A stretch of DNA of 64,000 nt from Plantago ovata (GCA_028274465.1 CM051458.1:51387253-51451252), one strand, 5' to 3'; positions 41,577-53,983 are shown, counted from the first letter of the stretch. Notes: generated by a model from the sequence alone, not told the origin. Program-made: numbers and translations.

Positions 41577-42775
41577 TGATGAACGTGTATTTTACACCTT
41601 CATTCGAGTCTTTTATCACCAATTTAGCTATCCTCTATGTTAATTTAGCTATATTTTAGTGCATTTTAGTAGAATAGTGTCACGTTTCCCTTTAGTTTGT
41701 ATTTTACAGGTTTTAGGTGAAAAACGTGGTTTCCCGGGAAATTATATTGAAGAGAACGAAGAATCGGTGTTCCGAGGACATTTTTGGAGTATCTAGAAGA
41801 TTCCGGATGGGATTTGAAGTCTAGGGGTCGAGTCTGACGGCTAAAAGGTCACTAGAAGGCAAAAACCGAGTCCGAAAAGGAAAAGAAATCCAAAAACGCG
41901 TCGAAAACGCATCCTTGGCCGACTGGAACTCCCGGGCGATTCGCCCGGGACGTGGGGCGGTTCGCCCCACACCAGGCGGTTCACCCGGTGTGTGGGGCGA
42001 CTCGCTCCACACGTTCCGAACTCCTATATATAGTTGCTCAGTTTCTCCGTTTTTCATACTTTTTCAGACCTTTTTTCATACCTTTCTCATTAGTTTTTGG
42101 GGAGAATTCTCCAGAGCCTGTTCTGGGAATTCTTAGCATAGGAGACACTTTTTCTTATCGATTTGGAGCTTGTGAGATCGCGATTCTTCGGAGATTGACA
42201 ACCTTCGGTAACGTTGTATCACACGATTTTTCTATTTATATTTATATATCTTTCAACATGTTTTCATTCAATCTTGCTATGATTTCTGTTGATTGCATGA
42301 CATCTATGAGTAGCTAAATCTATCGTTGGTGATAGTATGTGATTTCTTAGCGAAGGGTTATTAATTATGTTGATGGCGGTAAAGCGAATCAGACTTTGAG
42401 TTATTGCTTTATTTCTTTGATCTATCTAAGCCCTCTATCTTCGTAGTGTTGAATAAAACGGAACACATTGGACAATTCATGATCAAAGATCTCTATGCAA
42501 AACGATCGGGTACTTCATGCATGATTATTAACCCACTATGCTTTGAATGATCATACTATCACTAACTTCCATTATCTTGATAAGAAAAACCTGTGCTAAG
42601 TCGTCTGTTGATTTTGATTTTAAGTTAGATTAGATAAAGCTAGTTATAGTCCTTAGAGATCGACACTCGAGGTTATTTTACTGATGCACTACAGTTTTCG
42701 TTGTAGTTGTGAATTGCCTTTGGCTTAAAAACAAATTTATTGATTAATTTGAATTTGACAAATTCCGCTTCATCA
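41577..42775 (+). mobile_element. Solo LTR, 1.2-kb family, copy A (TSD ATGTA)
   Basis: Begins TGATGAACGTGTATTTTACAC and ends CCGCTTCATCA; 1,199 bp, flanked by ATGTA at 41,572-41,576 and 42,776-42,780. Copies B (50,116) and C (53,984) are in the opposite orientation. TG..CA ends with 5-bp duplications and no internal region fit a solo LTR. A TATA box (TATATATA, 42,025-42,032) lies mid-element. The parent element is not in the window, so copia or gypsy is undecided; a non-autonomous short element is the alternative. Confidence 0.85.
41930..42032 (+). promoter_or_regulatory. Hairpin array upstream of the LTR TATA box (copy A)
   Basis: Four adjacent palindromic units, CCCGGGCGATTCGCCCGGG, GTGGGGCGGTTCGCCCCAC, CACCAGGCGGTTCACCCGGTG (imperfect) and TGTGGGGCGACTCGCTCCACA (imperfect), share a GGGCGRYTCGCCC core. 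The last ends about 12 bp before the TATA box at 42,025. Confidence 0.75.
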
Positions 42776-43047
42776 ATGTACGCCGATCTGACAAATCACT
42801 GGCCAGACGACTAGTTCCGCTGAAGACTACCACGGACCTGGAGGAGATGTTTTATCATGCCTCTATGAACAACAAGTCTTGGATGGACATTTACTTCCAT
42901 GATACTGACTGCTTGGTGAGAGATGGGGACTTCTACATGCTGCCTGGCGATATTTCCAATGGGGGGATGCGGAGTTCACAGATGCTGAGATTGATGCTGG
43001 TGTTACGGAAAAGGAAGCAGCTGAGTATAGCATGGGACTGTTTATGA

Positions 43048-43271
43048 GGTAGGAGCTGCAGTATAGGCGTGAACTTTACCGCCTAAGTGTACGTGAAGCG
43101 CATGTTTAGTTATAACTTTGAATCTGCTTTAGTTGTTATGTATTCAGTGCTGCATTTTCAGTTTGCTAATAATTTAAGCTAAGTATTTATGTTTTATGGT
43201 CCATTAATTAAGTAGAGATCATATGGTGCAGATAAATGATTGTTTTTTCCGACACATTCAAAGTTCATTAG
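43048..43271. other. 3' flank of the PB1-like fragment
   Basis: Non-coding. ATTAG (43,267-43,271) directly before gypsy element 2 is the expected left target duplication; its partner would lie outside the window. Confidence 0.4.
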
Positions 43272-43951
43272 TGTTGGTGTTAAAATATGTCCAGTCCGCA
43301 TGTACGAACTGGAGCGGTCTAAGAGCGCGACAAAGCATCAAGGGTCGTCCCGCAAAGGGCGCGACCATAACAAAGTATGTCACTTAGGTGTGACTCGACC
43401 AACATACAGTCCGACCATCACTGAGAGGCCAACCCTCAAGATAAGCTCACTACAAGGACAATGCAGCTGTTGGACTCGAGGAGCATCTCTAGGGCTCGAG
43501 GAGGACCTTACGTCAAGGTGACACCCTCCAAAAGAGACTAGGCAGAGCACTACTCGGACCACGGACGTAAGAGGAAGGCACGTGGACCAAGGGCGACCAC
43601 CCATGGTCGCTCCCTGTGGGACCCGTCTTCCAGAATACTCCATGGGACCGAAAAAATCAATAATTCCCTCCAAACCCTAGTCAAGATGTTTGGGCCAAAG
43701 CCCATGGACCTCCTTTACTACTCTTACTAGGGAAGCCCTTCAACTCCCTATACGTAAAGTCGTTCCTCCGGTTTGATCCTCTACAAACCGAGCACGAGGT
43801 ACTAACCCCCCTTCTAGTCTCTTTCAGGTACGAGGAAGCTACATGAAGGATTCCTATGATCTTAAGAGGAAGACTACATGAAGAAGACCTAAATAGTTTC
43901 TCGTGACGATCCATTGCGAATTTAAGAAGAAGTACGAATTACCCTTCAACA
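43272..43951 (+). repeat. 5' LTR of gypsy element 2 (680 bp)
   Basis: Starts TGTTGGTGTTAAAATATGTC and ends ACCCTTCAACA. It is clearly related to the gypsy element 1 LTR in the same sense (shared CAGTCCGCATGTACGAACTG, TCGAGGAGCATCTC) but much diverged. Confidence 0.85.
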
Positions 43952-43953
43952 TT

Positions 43954-43970
43954 TGGTGCCGTTTGTGGGA
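43954..43970 (+). other. Primer binding site of gypsy element 2
   Basis: TGGTGCCGTTTGTGGGA, two bases after the LTR. It corresponds to TGGCGCCGTCTGTGGGA of element 1 with two C-to-T changes. Confidence 0.75.
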
Positions 43971-44039
43971 ATCTGATCAAAAGGTCATTCCTAGCCCTAC
44001 TGGTCGAGCCAAACACTCTCCTCGGGACACTTCACGAAG

Positions 44040-46172
44040 ATGCCTCCCAGAAGAAGCAATCGAATTGCTAATGCACCTCCCAGGAATCCTCCTCGCCCCA
44101 GGGGCCGTTCCCCTTTAAATGGTCGAGGAGGAGGAAGGGTATCTGCTCCAAGGGCACCTAGAAATAACAATGTTGAGAGGAATCAAGATTATATGGAGGG
44201 GGCATTCACCAATGTCACTAACTCCCAAGAAGAGAGAACCGGAGAAAATAATCCACACGGTTTCCCAGCTGGAAGTGCTTATGGAGCGCTAAGTGCCGCA
44301 AACAATGTCGCGCCAAGAGGGCATCCTCCTCAAGTAGCAATTAATCCTCCTCCCGTAGCAGTGAATCCTCCTCAGCCAGCCGCATTGAACTTCACCCTTC
44401 CTAATGGACGTGTAGTCCGACCATCAGACTTTGAGATAGGCGAAGCTCAATACGGCTTGTTCCTTCTTACTTTCCAATGATACATAGGAGACAATGAGGC
44501 TGCTAGAGTCAATGCAGAACTCCAGGCTCGAGGAGTACGACAAGTCCAAGTACAGAAGCAACCTCGTGATACTTTGGTAGCCCCTCGTCAATCCCAACCA
44601 AGGGCACCTATAGTACAAGATGAAGCACATTCAAGAGCCAACACAAGGCTGATCCAATCTCGACTTGGACCTTCAAGAGTCCAATCTAGGTTAGGATCAC
44701 AAGGTGCCCCGGATGATTTGAGAGATCTAATTGATAGGAGGATACGCGCGTCACTGCAAAATGTGGCTCCGCAAGAAAACCAAGCTCAGGTGGTCGCTAC
44801 ACCACCCACTCTCCTTAACCAAGTCACGCCCAACCAAGTGACTCCTCAGAACCAATCCGAGGCGGTGGCGGAAAACAATGCCTTGAGAACCGTAGCTGAG
44901 GTAACCCCCTTGATTGACCTGATCACGGGGAGGAGGCTCACTCTGGAGGAACTCAGTGCAAGGACAACCGCACTAGATGCTCAGATGGAAACCCTACGAG
45001 GAACCGTGCAAGAATAAGAGAAAGACCAAGATCCAAGTCCGTTGTGCGACGAGATAAGGAGCCATCAAGCAAAAATCGAAAGAGGCTTCCCTACTTTCGA
45101 AAGTTATGATGGAACAAGTTGTCCAAAAGACTACTTGGTGAGATTTGGTACCAAAATGGATGCTTATGGTCATGATTCAAAGACCAAATCACTACTCTTC
45201 CCGGCTAACCTCTCAGGAGAAGCCATGAAATGGTGGTCGCGCCTCCCTCAGCGCTCGATCAAGTCCTATAGAGATTTCTGCAAAGAATTCTCTAAGCGAT
45301 TCGAAAAGGTCATGAACACCAAGAGAAGAGTGAGATACTTGGCCGAAATTGTTCAAAAGAACAATGAAGATTTGAGGGACTACATCAATCGTTTTCATGA
45401 AGCAGCCCTCCAAGTTGAAGATCACTCGATCAATGAGAGGAAAGAATACTTGTATGGTAACACTACCAATGTCAAGTTCCAAGAGGTGCTCTCAGCATCA
45501 TGTGTCGAGAATGAAGCTCAACTAGCGAAATTTTGCAAGGATTTCCTCGAGGTAGAGGGATTCCGAAAAACGGTCACTGTAAGAACCAATCCTCCCAAGG
45601 AAAAAGGGAAGGAAAAAGAAAAGGAGAAGGAATATCCTCCTCGACCACAAAATCCCGGAAAGCAAAGAAGAGATCAAAAACATGGTTTGATCAGAGAGGG
45701 TCCCTCGAGGAACGAGTTTCGAGACAAGAGGACTCCTCCGAGAAGGTCTCCTCCAAGGAGATATAGCAACTACACGAACTTAAATAGACCAAGATCCGAC
45801 ATCTTGAACTATATAGTCTCGAGGAAGCTAGATGTCTCATGGCCACCTCCAATCCAAGAAAACCGAAAGAACAAAAGTTCGGAGAACTTTTGCAAGTTTC
45901 AGAAAGGAAAGGGGCATACTTCTGATGAGTGCGTCGAGCTCAAGAATGAAATTGAGAGAATGATACGCAATGGACAATTAGTCAACTATATCCGGAAGGA
46001 AGAACCTCTAGCAATCCTCCCCCCGCCACCACAAGTAAGGATCCAGCACCACCCCCAAGGGAATCCTCGTTATGATGATATTCATAATTACAATAATTAT
46101 GAGAACCGTCCCGTAAACGGAAGCATCCACACTCTTACGATTGTCGGAGGACACGCGGGAGGCGACACTTGA
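44040..46172 (+). pseudogene. gypsy element 2 gag (broken)
   Basis: Starts MPPRRSNRIANAPPR at 44,040. The frame is stopped by TGA at 44,478 (glycine in element 1) and TAA at 45,015. The capsid part (FPTFESYDGTSCPKDYLVRF, GEAMKWWSRLPQRSI) and zinc site (FCKFQKGKGHTSDEC, where the first His of element 1's CKFH is Gln) follow. In this copy the frame runs from gag toward protease without the indel seen in element 1, ending at TGA 46,170, which replaces an arginine codon (CGA to TGA). Confidence 0.9.
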
Positions 46173-48444
46173 AATCATAGGGAGATCACAACTGATAATC
46201 TCAAAATTAGAGATGTGAAGTATGCCCAAGTTGCACAACCAGGAACCAATGTCATCTCTTTCGATGATAGTGAACTACCTCTGAGACACGCCGGAGGAGG
46301 AAACATCTACGACCCATGTGTTCTGCTAGTGGTATCCCTTGATGTTCAATCCTACAACTTAGGAAGGATCCTCGTCGACATAGGATGTTCGGCTAACTTG
46401 ATCTTCACGGGTACTTTGAAGAGGATGCAAATGAATCCAAGGGAAGGTCTTAGAGAAGTGAGGAGCGCCCTGGTAGGCTTTGGAGGACAACCCATCATGC
46501 CCCTCGGAATGATCAACTTAACGGTCTCAATGGGAAGTGCTCCGCGAAGAGTAACTCAACATGTTCCCTTTGTGGTCGTAGACATGCCCTTTGACTACTT
46601 CGCAGTCTTGGGTAGGCCCGGCCTCTCACTGTTCCGAGCCGTAGTGTCTACAGTCCACAACAAGTTGAAGTTCCCCACTCCATTGGGAATTGGACAAGAA
46701 GAGGGAAACATAAGAGAGGCATGGGAATGCTACAACATGTCAGCCAAATTCACTTTCAAGGTTGCCATCGGAGAGCCAAATCTGGACCAATCGCTCGAGG
46801 AGCAGCCCTTAATTCACAACGCTCCTTACCAGTTTTTATATGGTTCGACAAGTGAAGAAAAAGTCAAAAAAGCCGAGTCCGTCACTTAGGCGAAGGAAAG
46901 CAACTCAAAATAAAGAGAAAGATGCCCTAGTAGGAGCTGTCAAGGAGCTCGAGGAGTATCAAGTTATACCTCCAGTACCACCCTCTTCCAAGAAGAAGAA
47001 ATTCTTCGAGGAAAACAAGATAGAAGCAAGAGAAACCCTTGAAGAAATACAAATTGTCGAAGGAAGTGCCGACAAGGTTACCAAGATTGGTACCGAGATG
47101 ACTACAGAAGTAAGAATGAAACTCAGTCAATGTTTGAAAGATAATAACGACATCTTCGCGTGGATTACCGAGGACCTCAAGGGGATTGACCCAAGAGTCG
47201 CGGTTCACCGTCTGAACGTCGATCCGTCAATCACCCATATTCGAGAAAAGTGAAGAGACTTCAGTGCGGAAGACAATGCCATCATTGAAGCAGAAGTGCA
47301 AAGATTGCTTAAGGCTGGTCACATCAAAGAAATGAGATACTCCGACTGGGTTTGCAATGTAGTCCTCGTGGAGAAGGGACCTGACAAGTGGAGAATGTGC
47401 AACAACTTCACAAGGCTCAACAAGTTTTGCCCGAAGGATCCCTACCCGCTTCCCCGGATCGACTAGCTGGTCGATTCCACAGCAGGATGTGCCCTCTTGA
47501 GTTTCATGAATGCATACCAAGGATTCTACCAAGTCAAAATGGCCAAGGATAATGTACCGAAGACCGCCTTCTTCGCAAACAGAAATGTGTATTGCTTTAA
47601 TGTGATGCCTTTCGGTCTCAAAAACGCCGGAGCGACCTACCAAAGGTTGGTTAACAAAATGTTCAAAGAAGAACTCGGTAAAACAATGAAAGTATATGTC
47701 GATGATATGCTAGTCAAGAGTAAGACCGAGGAGCAACATGTAGGATACCTGGCCAAATGCTTCTCGATTTTGAGGAAGTATGGCATGAAGCTCAATCCGG
47801 CGAAATGTACCTTCGGAGTTAAAGGTGGGAAGTTCCTCGGTTACATGGTAACAAAAAGAGGAATAGAAGCAAACCCAGAGAAAATCAAGGCCATCCTCGA
47901 TCTGCCTCAACCCCAAACCATCAATGAGGTACAACAGTTGGTAGGGAAGTCGATCGCGTTGAGTAGATTCATCTCCAGATCCGCTGAGAAAAATCTCCCA
48001 TTCTTCAAAGTTTTGAGAAAGAGCAACCACTTCGAGTGGACAAAAGAATGAGATGAAGCATTCGAGAAGCTCAAAGAGTATCTACTCTCCCCTCCACTTT
48101 TGTCAAAACCTATGGAAGGAGAAGTACTTTACTTATACTTGGCAGCCACGGGGGAAGCCATTAGCTCGGTCTTGGTGCGAATCCAAGGGAACGACCACTT
48201 GCCCATCTACTACTTAAGAAAAGTACTTGCTGGAGCCGAAACGCGCTACATGGATGTCGGGAGGCTATCCTTCGCTCTCGTCTATACGACGAGGAGACTG
48301 AAGCCTTACTTTGGAGCTCACAAGGTTGTGGTCCTGACGAAGCAACCTATCAAGCAAGTCCTCGGAAAGCCTGAAAACTCGGGAAGGCTAGCAAGATGGG
48401 GATCAAGTTCAGCGAGTACGACATTGACTATCAAGCACCTCTAG
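46173..48444 (+). pseudogene. gypsy element 2 protease, RT and first RNase H (broken)
   Basis: The protease active site reads LVDIGCSANLIF: the catalytic DTG is DIG. A frameshift follows near 46,845. RT carries stops at 47,251 (CGA to TGA) and 47,464 (CAG to TAG) but keeps VYVDDML (about 47,690). A TGA at 48,049 replaces a Cys codon. RNase H (YLYLAATGEAISSVL, LTKQPIKQVL) ends in a frameshift after RLARWG. It is non-functional. Confidence 0.9.
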
Positions 48445-50115
48445 CCAAGAAAGCCCAAGTCATTGCCGACTTCCTCGTGAGTATCCCTCTAAGGAAGTGT
48501 CAGAGGAAAACCCTGCAGAAAGCCAAAATGACATGATGATGGTCAAGGATTGACCACGACAGAATGAGGCAATGAAAGCTCTAGAAGATGCTCTGAAAGA
48601 ACTCAAAGAGATGTCACAGACAAAAAGAAAAAGGCATGAAGTGTTCCTAGCAGAAAAAATCGAGGAGCCTAAGGGTATGGAGAACGTCTCTTCAAAACCC
48701 AAAGAGCTTACTGACCACGGGGATGTATGGATTCTTCACGTTGACGGATCTTCATCGGAAAAAAATGGCAGGATAGGAATATACTTCAAAAGTACGGGAG
48801 GAGCAGAGCTCGAGTACGCTGTTACTCTAAGCTTTCCGGTCTCTAACAATGAAGCCGAGTATGAAGCTATCCTCATCGCTCTACGTATGGCAAAGGCACT
48901 TGAAGTGAAGAAGCTTCACCTCTTCACTGACTCTCAATTGGCCGAAAAGCAAATCTTGGGAAAGTTCAAAACCAAGAAGGACTCACTGACCGAATACAAG
49001 AGCGCCATCACGGAGGAAATCCAAAAGTTTGAAAGTTGTGAGATTGAGAAGTTCTCAAGGGATCTCAATCAAAGAGCAGATGCTCTATCAAAATACACTT
49101 CGGCTTCCGGATGAGTGGATACCCGAAATGTGATGCTTATGAGAATCAATGCATCATCCCTATGGTCATTAAAGCCAAACGTCTTCGCCATTGACACTCA
49201 ACCAAGTTGGATGCATGGGATCACTACCTCTCTCATGCACGATAGCCTTCCTCGTGATAAAACTGAAGCACGAAGAGTCAAAGGAAAAGTGGGTCGCTAC
49301 ATGATGCAAGGAGATCACTTGTACAAGAGATCCTTCGAGGGAGTCTACTTGAGATGCGTCGCTGAACAAGAAGTGCAAAAAGTTTTTGGAGAAATGCACC
49401 AAGGAAGTTGCGGGGACCATGCTGGAGGAAGAACCCTCGCGCAAAAAGACATCCGCCAAGGATACTACTGGCCAACTGTTCGTGAAGACGCTGCCCGATT
49501 TGTGAGGAAGTGCGAGGAGTGTCAATTGCACGCCAATCTGATCAATGTCCCAGCGAAGCCCCTCATGCCCATTTCCATCACTTGCCCTTTTGACAGATGG
49601 GGCATCGACATAGTCGGTCCTTTCCCAAGAGGCACGGGTCAAAAGAAATTCATCATTGTCTCGGTTGAATACTTTAGCAAGTGGACGGAGGTTGAGGTGG
49701 TGTCTACTATCACCGAACAAAGAGTGATGAACTTTGTATGGAGAAACATCGTGTGTCGATTTGGCTTACCTAGAGTCCTCATCTCAGATAATGGTTCTCA
49801 ATTCTACGGCCATAGGTTCAATGAATGGTGCAAGGAAATGAAGATTGAGAGGAGGTACACCTCAATAGGACATCCTCAATCCAATGGGAAGACCGAAGCA
49901 GTCAACAAAATCCTTGTCAACAACTTGCAAAAGCGATTTTCTAACAACAAGGATTGGGTCGACGAGCTTGACGGAGTGGTATGGGCATACCGCACAACTT
50001 CAAAGACAGCTACAAGAGAGACTCCCTTCTCTCTAGTTTATGGTTCCGAAGCGGTCATACCAGCAGAAGTGGCTGTTGAAACCCTCAGGATCCAAGGGTA
50101 TCAACCCGAGGACAA
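48445..50115 (+). pseudogene. gypsy element 2 second RNase H and integrase (5' part)
   Basis: Extra RNase H (WILHVDGSSSEKNGRIGIYF, SNNEAEYEAILIALRMAKAL, DQ..LNQRADALSKYT) ends at TGA 49,112 (glycine in element 1). Integrase then runs open: zinc site HQGSCGDHAGG..CEECQLHA, WGIDIVGPFPRG, SDNGSQFYGHRFNEWC, GHPQSNGKTEAVNKIL. It is cut at GACAA (50,111-50,115) by solo LTR copy B. Confidence 0.9.
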
Positions 50116-51356
50116 TGATGAACGTGTCAGATTCAGTCAAATAAATTTGTAATTAGCCAAAGGCAATCCACAACTACAACGAAAACCGTAGTGTAGTAGT
50201 AGAATGACTCGAGTGTCGTTCTCTCAGGACTATAACTAGCTTTATCTATTTAACAAGAAAATATAAAACAACAGATAGAAAGCAAAAGGGGGTTTCAAGC
50301 AGATAATGGAGATTGGTGATAGTATGGTCCTTCTTAACATAATGGGTCGATAATCATGCATAAATTCCTCGGTCTTGCATAGAGATCTTTGAATCAATCT
50401 AGTGTCCTGTTGCAAGTATTAAGCACTACGAAGATAATTTGGTCTGACTTGTCAACAACTAACGTCCTAATGTGTTCCGTAATTATTCAACACTACGAAG
50501 ATAATTGGTCTGATGGTCGACAAGTGTCCAAGTGTGCATAATAATCAATACAACATACGAGAATTTTGGTTACAACTGCTCAACGAAATAAAGCAATGAC
50601 ACGGAGTATAATGCACGATATAGCCATTAGCATGATTATCTTCCCTCGCTAAGAATTCACATACTACCACCAATGATAAATTTAGCTACTCATAATAGGC
50701 ATGCAATCAATAGAAATCATAGAAGAAAACATATTGAAAGAAGATAAAATAAGTAGATAAAAACTGTAAGATACAAAGTTACCGAAGGTTGTCAATCTCC
50801 GGATGATTGTGGTCCTACGAGCTCCAATCTGCTATGAAAAAGTATCCCCTAAGCTACGGAACTCCCAGGACAGGCCCTGGGAAGTTCCTACCTAAAACTA
50901 TAGAGAGCGGTGAGAAAGTAGGCTTGGAAAGATATGATTTTCGGAGAGAAATCTAAGCACTATATATAGGCCCGAATTTACTCTGGGGCGGTTCGCCCCA
51001 CAGCTATTTCGCGGAATTTCCGCGTTTTCGACGCGGGTTTTTGATTTCTTCACCTTTTCGGACTCGGTTTCTGACTTCTAGTGGCCTTCTAACCTCCAGA
51101 TTCGACCCCTAGACTCCAAATCCTATCCGGAAACCTTCAGATACTCCAAATAGGCTTTTGGAACACCAATTCCTTGTAGACTTCAATATAATTGCCCGTA
51201 AATCTCCGAATTTCAACCAAAACCTGTAAAATAAAATCTAAAGGGAAACGTGACACTATTCTAATAAAATGTACTAAAATATAGCTAAATTAACAAAGAG
51301 GATAGCCAAAATAGGTGAAAAAGACTCGAATGAAAGTGTAAAATACACATTCATCA
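50116..51356 (-). mobile_element. Solo LTR, 1.2-kb family, copy B (TSD GACAA)
   Basis: 1,241 bp flanked by GACAA (50,111-50,115 and 51,357-51,361). Its reverse complement starts TGATGAATGTGTATTTTACAC, like copy A. TATA is at 50,961-50,968 (minus). Only one hairpin unit (CTGGGGCGGTTCGCCCCACAG, 50,983-51,003) lies upstream of TATA, against four in copies A and C. It interrupts the integrase of gypsy element 2. Confidence 0.9.
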
Positions 51357-51574
51357 GACAATCATACCGAGAGGCTGTTCGACCTAGAGACGCTAGATGA
51401 AGAGAGAAGCACTGCTTTGGCCAACATCCTGAGGTACCAAGCATTGATCGCGAGGACCTACAACAAAGGTGTGAAGGAGAGAGACTTCCAAGTAGGAGAC
51501 TCAGTAATCCGAAGAGCGGACATCCTGGGCAAAGTTGGGAAGATGCAACCCAACTCGGAAGGCCCCTACAAGAT
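51357..51574 (+). pseudogene. gypsy element 2 integrase, C-terminal continuation
   Basis: Continues the integrase tail (ANILRYQALIARTYNKGVKE, DFQVGDSVIRRADILGKVGK) up to GPYKI, where solo LTR 51,575-53,659 is inserted after AAGAT. Confidence 0.85.
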
Positions 51575-53659
51575 TGATAGTGTATATGTCCTAGAGACAG
51601 TCCTTACTAAGGGCATGGTGCCCTTATAGAGGGCATATATGTACTATTACACAGGTCAACGTAATATAATATATGTTTGTTGCATTTTACTATTGAGTAT
51701 CGCTTTCATATTTATATTACACCAGGCTGCAGCATGTCATATCTTTATTACTGTCTGTATTGATATTAAACATGTCCCCTCGGATTGATGATCGATCACA
51801 CAGATAGTGGGAGCTATGTGAGTTATCATCTATCCCAAACTCTCCCTAGTCGAGGTTCATCTCGGATGTGGGGGTCTGAATGAACCAGACAAGACTAGTA
51901 TGCGTGGAGGTTATACTTGTTGGAGCAAGTGTGAGCCGATCCCACGGCCAAGGAACGGATTGTTGGACAATCGAGAAATGTTCCCATAACTGCGCATAGT
52001 TGTTCGAAGAAGCTTTATCGAACAATGGAAGTACCCACCGGACACTCCCATCGATGTATACTCTACACCGAAGTGTCTATGGGAACCGGTGAGTTGTCGA
52101 AGTGATGCCATTCGTCCTTTGTACTTACAGGACTTTATCATCACATTTGTTGCCCCATATCCTTGGTGGACCCGTCGATGTCAGCTCTGAATAAGAAGCT
52201 GACCTAAGACACGATCCAGGATTATGGCTAAATACAAATGGGGGTGATAAGTGATTCTGTGAAGGATTCATCTCTCAAGTGTAGCACAGGAGAGCACTGC
52301 TCATAGTCTGCATAGTTGTGTTGGTAAAGTCACTGGCCAGTGCAAATGATATATTATGATGGTCATAAGTATATCTTAACCAAGCAACTCCCTGAGACAC
52401 CCGTGGATGTATTATTGGGATAGACACTTCATCGATCCTAGATACATTCGAGCAAGTCAGATGAAGGGTCGTTACCATCGCCGCGTTGAGCGCAACAGGC
52501 TTCGCAACGAAAGGGTTAGCTTTGAGAAACCTCTCAAACGTCCTCACGTATTAATATTGCAAATGAAACCGTCTAGGAATTCCATGTTGCCTAGTCTAGG
52601 ACTTGCTTAATACGATGAAGCCCTATGGGTCACACTATGTGGTGATTCAGCCTATCAGAATATCCTTGAAGATGGAATCTCAATTAATTTGGAATTAATT
52701 GTGATTGATGGATTATAATTGATTTGGAATTAATTATAATATTTGGTGGCTCAGTTAATGATTTGGAATTATTAATTGAATTGGCTAATTAATTGTATTT
52801 TATGTAAATACAATTAAAGATTATATTTTGGAAATATAATGGAGGTTTGATTAGAAAGGATATGTTAATTTAGAATTAACATATGCACTTGGGCAAAATC
52901 TACTTGGAGTTTGAATTGCCTTAGAACTATAAGTGGGTTCCAAAATTGGGACCCAGCTACTGTCCCTAGGAAGCGCGCGCGCATGGATAGAGTAGGGGAA
53001 GGAGTTCGACTCCTTCCTCTATTAGAAGTCCAATGGATAAGTTAGATTTTCCTGATTGAGTTTTAATTTGATTGGAAATGAATCTAGACTTGATATTGGT
53101 TTCCTTGTGCGATAAGAATTAGATTCTTATTCATTTACGAAGTCTAATTGCTTATGCTTCAGGCTTCTATAGACTACTATATATAGTAGACTATTAGAGA
53201 GCTTTACACACAGTTTCAGATACAGTTTTGCACACAGTTATTCTACCCAGTTTTCTTAGAGAAATAAAAAGCTCTCCCCTCCTCTTTAGCCACCCGCGCG
53301 CGCGCCACCTCATCGGAGGAATCGTCGCCCCGTCTTCTTGGCCACACAAAGAATATCCTAGAATTCTTCCGATAGACTGTTCATCCGTGGATACCAAGGT
53401 TGAGGTTCTAGGAGCTGAAAACTAACTCTTATTGTCTTGCAGATATACAGAGTATTGTAGATATCTTCGACTTTGACGAAGGAGAAGATACACCGGAATA
53501 TTACGAAGACTTGGAAGCTGCTTTGGAAGTAAGGTTAGTCTTCTAATTGACGCGTTTATATATATACGACATATGCATAATCAATTAACCTGTATGTGAA
53601 GAAAATTTTTGAAATTCCGCTGCGTACCCTAGGGGTAACTCTGACCATATTTTCTTACA
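51575..53659 (+). mobile_element. Solo LTR of the 14.5-kb copia family (TSD AAGAT)
   Basis: 2,085 bp, starting TGATAGTGTATATGTCC and ending TTTTCTTACA, flanked by AAGAT (51,570-51,574 and 53,660-53,664). It matches the LTRs at 14,506-16,583 and 22,535-24,622 in reverse complement but is visibly more diverged, with a rearranged stretch around 52,300-52,400. It has the same palindromic TATA region near 53,176. Recombination between the two LTRs of a once full-length element would leave this. Confidence 0.95.
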
Positions 53660-53766
53660 AAGATAGTTGAAGCAAGGTCCAATGGAAGCTACCATCTCCA
53701 AGACATGGAGGGAAGAGTGTTGAAGAACCCGTGGAATACCTCCAACCTCCAGAGGTTCTACGCCTA
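53660..53766 (+). pseudogene. gypsy element 2 end of pol
   Basis: After the target duplication the integrase tail resumes (VEARSNGSYHLQDMEGRVLK) and ends SNLQRFYA with TAA, matching the end of pol in element 1 at 31,669. Confidence 0.85.
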
Positions 53767-53983
53767 AGTTCTTTGAGAAACAAGCTTTTTGAAGAGCTCC
53801 TGTGAAAGGCCCCCAACTCTCGGATCGAGGGGGATTCCTCACAAGCTTGTGTGAGAGGTACCCTCCTTTTTTATGGTTTAAGTTGTTAGGCAGTATGGAA
53901 AAGGTTCTGAAAAAATTGTAAGAAAGCTGGCCGTGAAGCCCCCCATTGTAATTGAATTTCCGACAAATCAATGCAATGCTTAT

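Larger units (their letters stand above)
41367..43047 (+). pseudogene. PB1-like (MULE-type) N-terminal domain ORF interrupted by a solo LTR
   Basis: The first part (41,367-41,576) encodes MFIYGGGRFSKGSNGRVTY, GGQVTIAEVTNAD and WYVFPGMPRDV. After the solo LTR the same frame resumes at 42,781 and includes TTDLEEMFYHASMNNKSWMD then IYFHDTDCLVRDGDFY. YGG-RF..YxGG and (T/S)D-DLEEMF are typical of PB1-like domains at the N-terminus of plant Mutator-like transposases. At a GGGGGG run (42,960) the frame likely slipped: shifting by one gives an acidic tail (GDAEFTDAEIDAGVTEKEAA) ending in TAG. No DDE domain follows, so it is a fragment. Confidence 0.6.
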
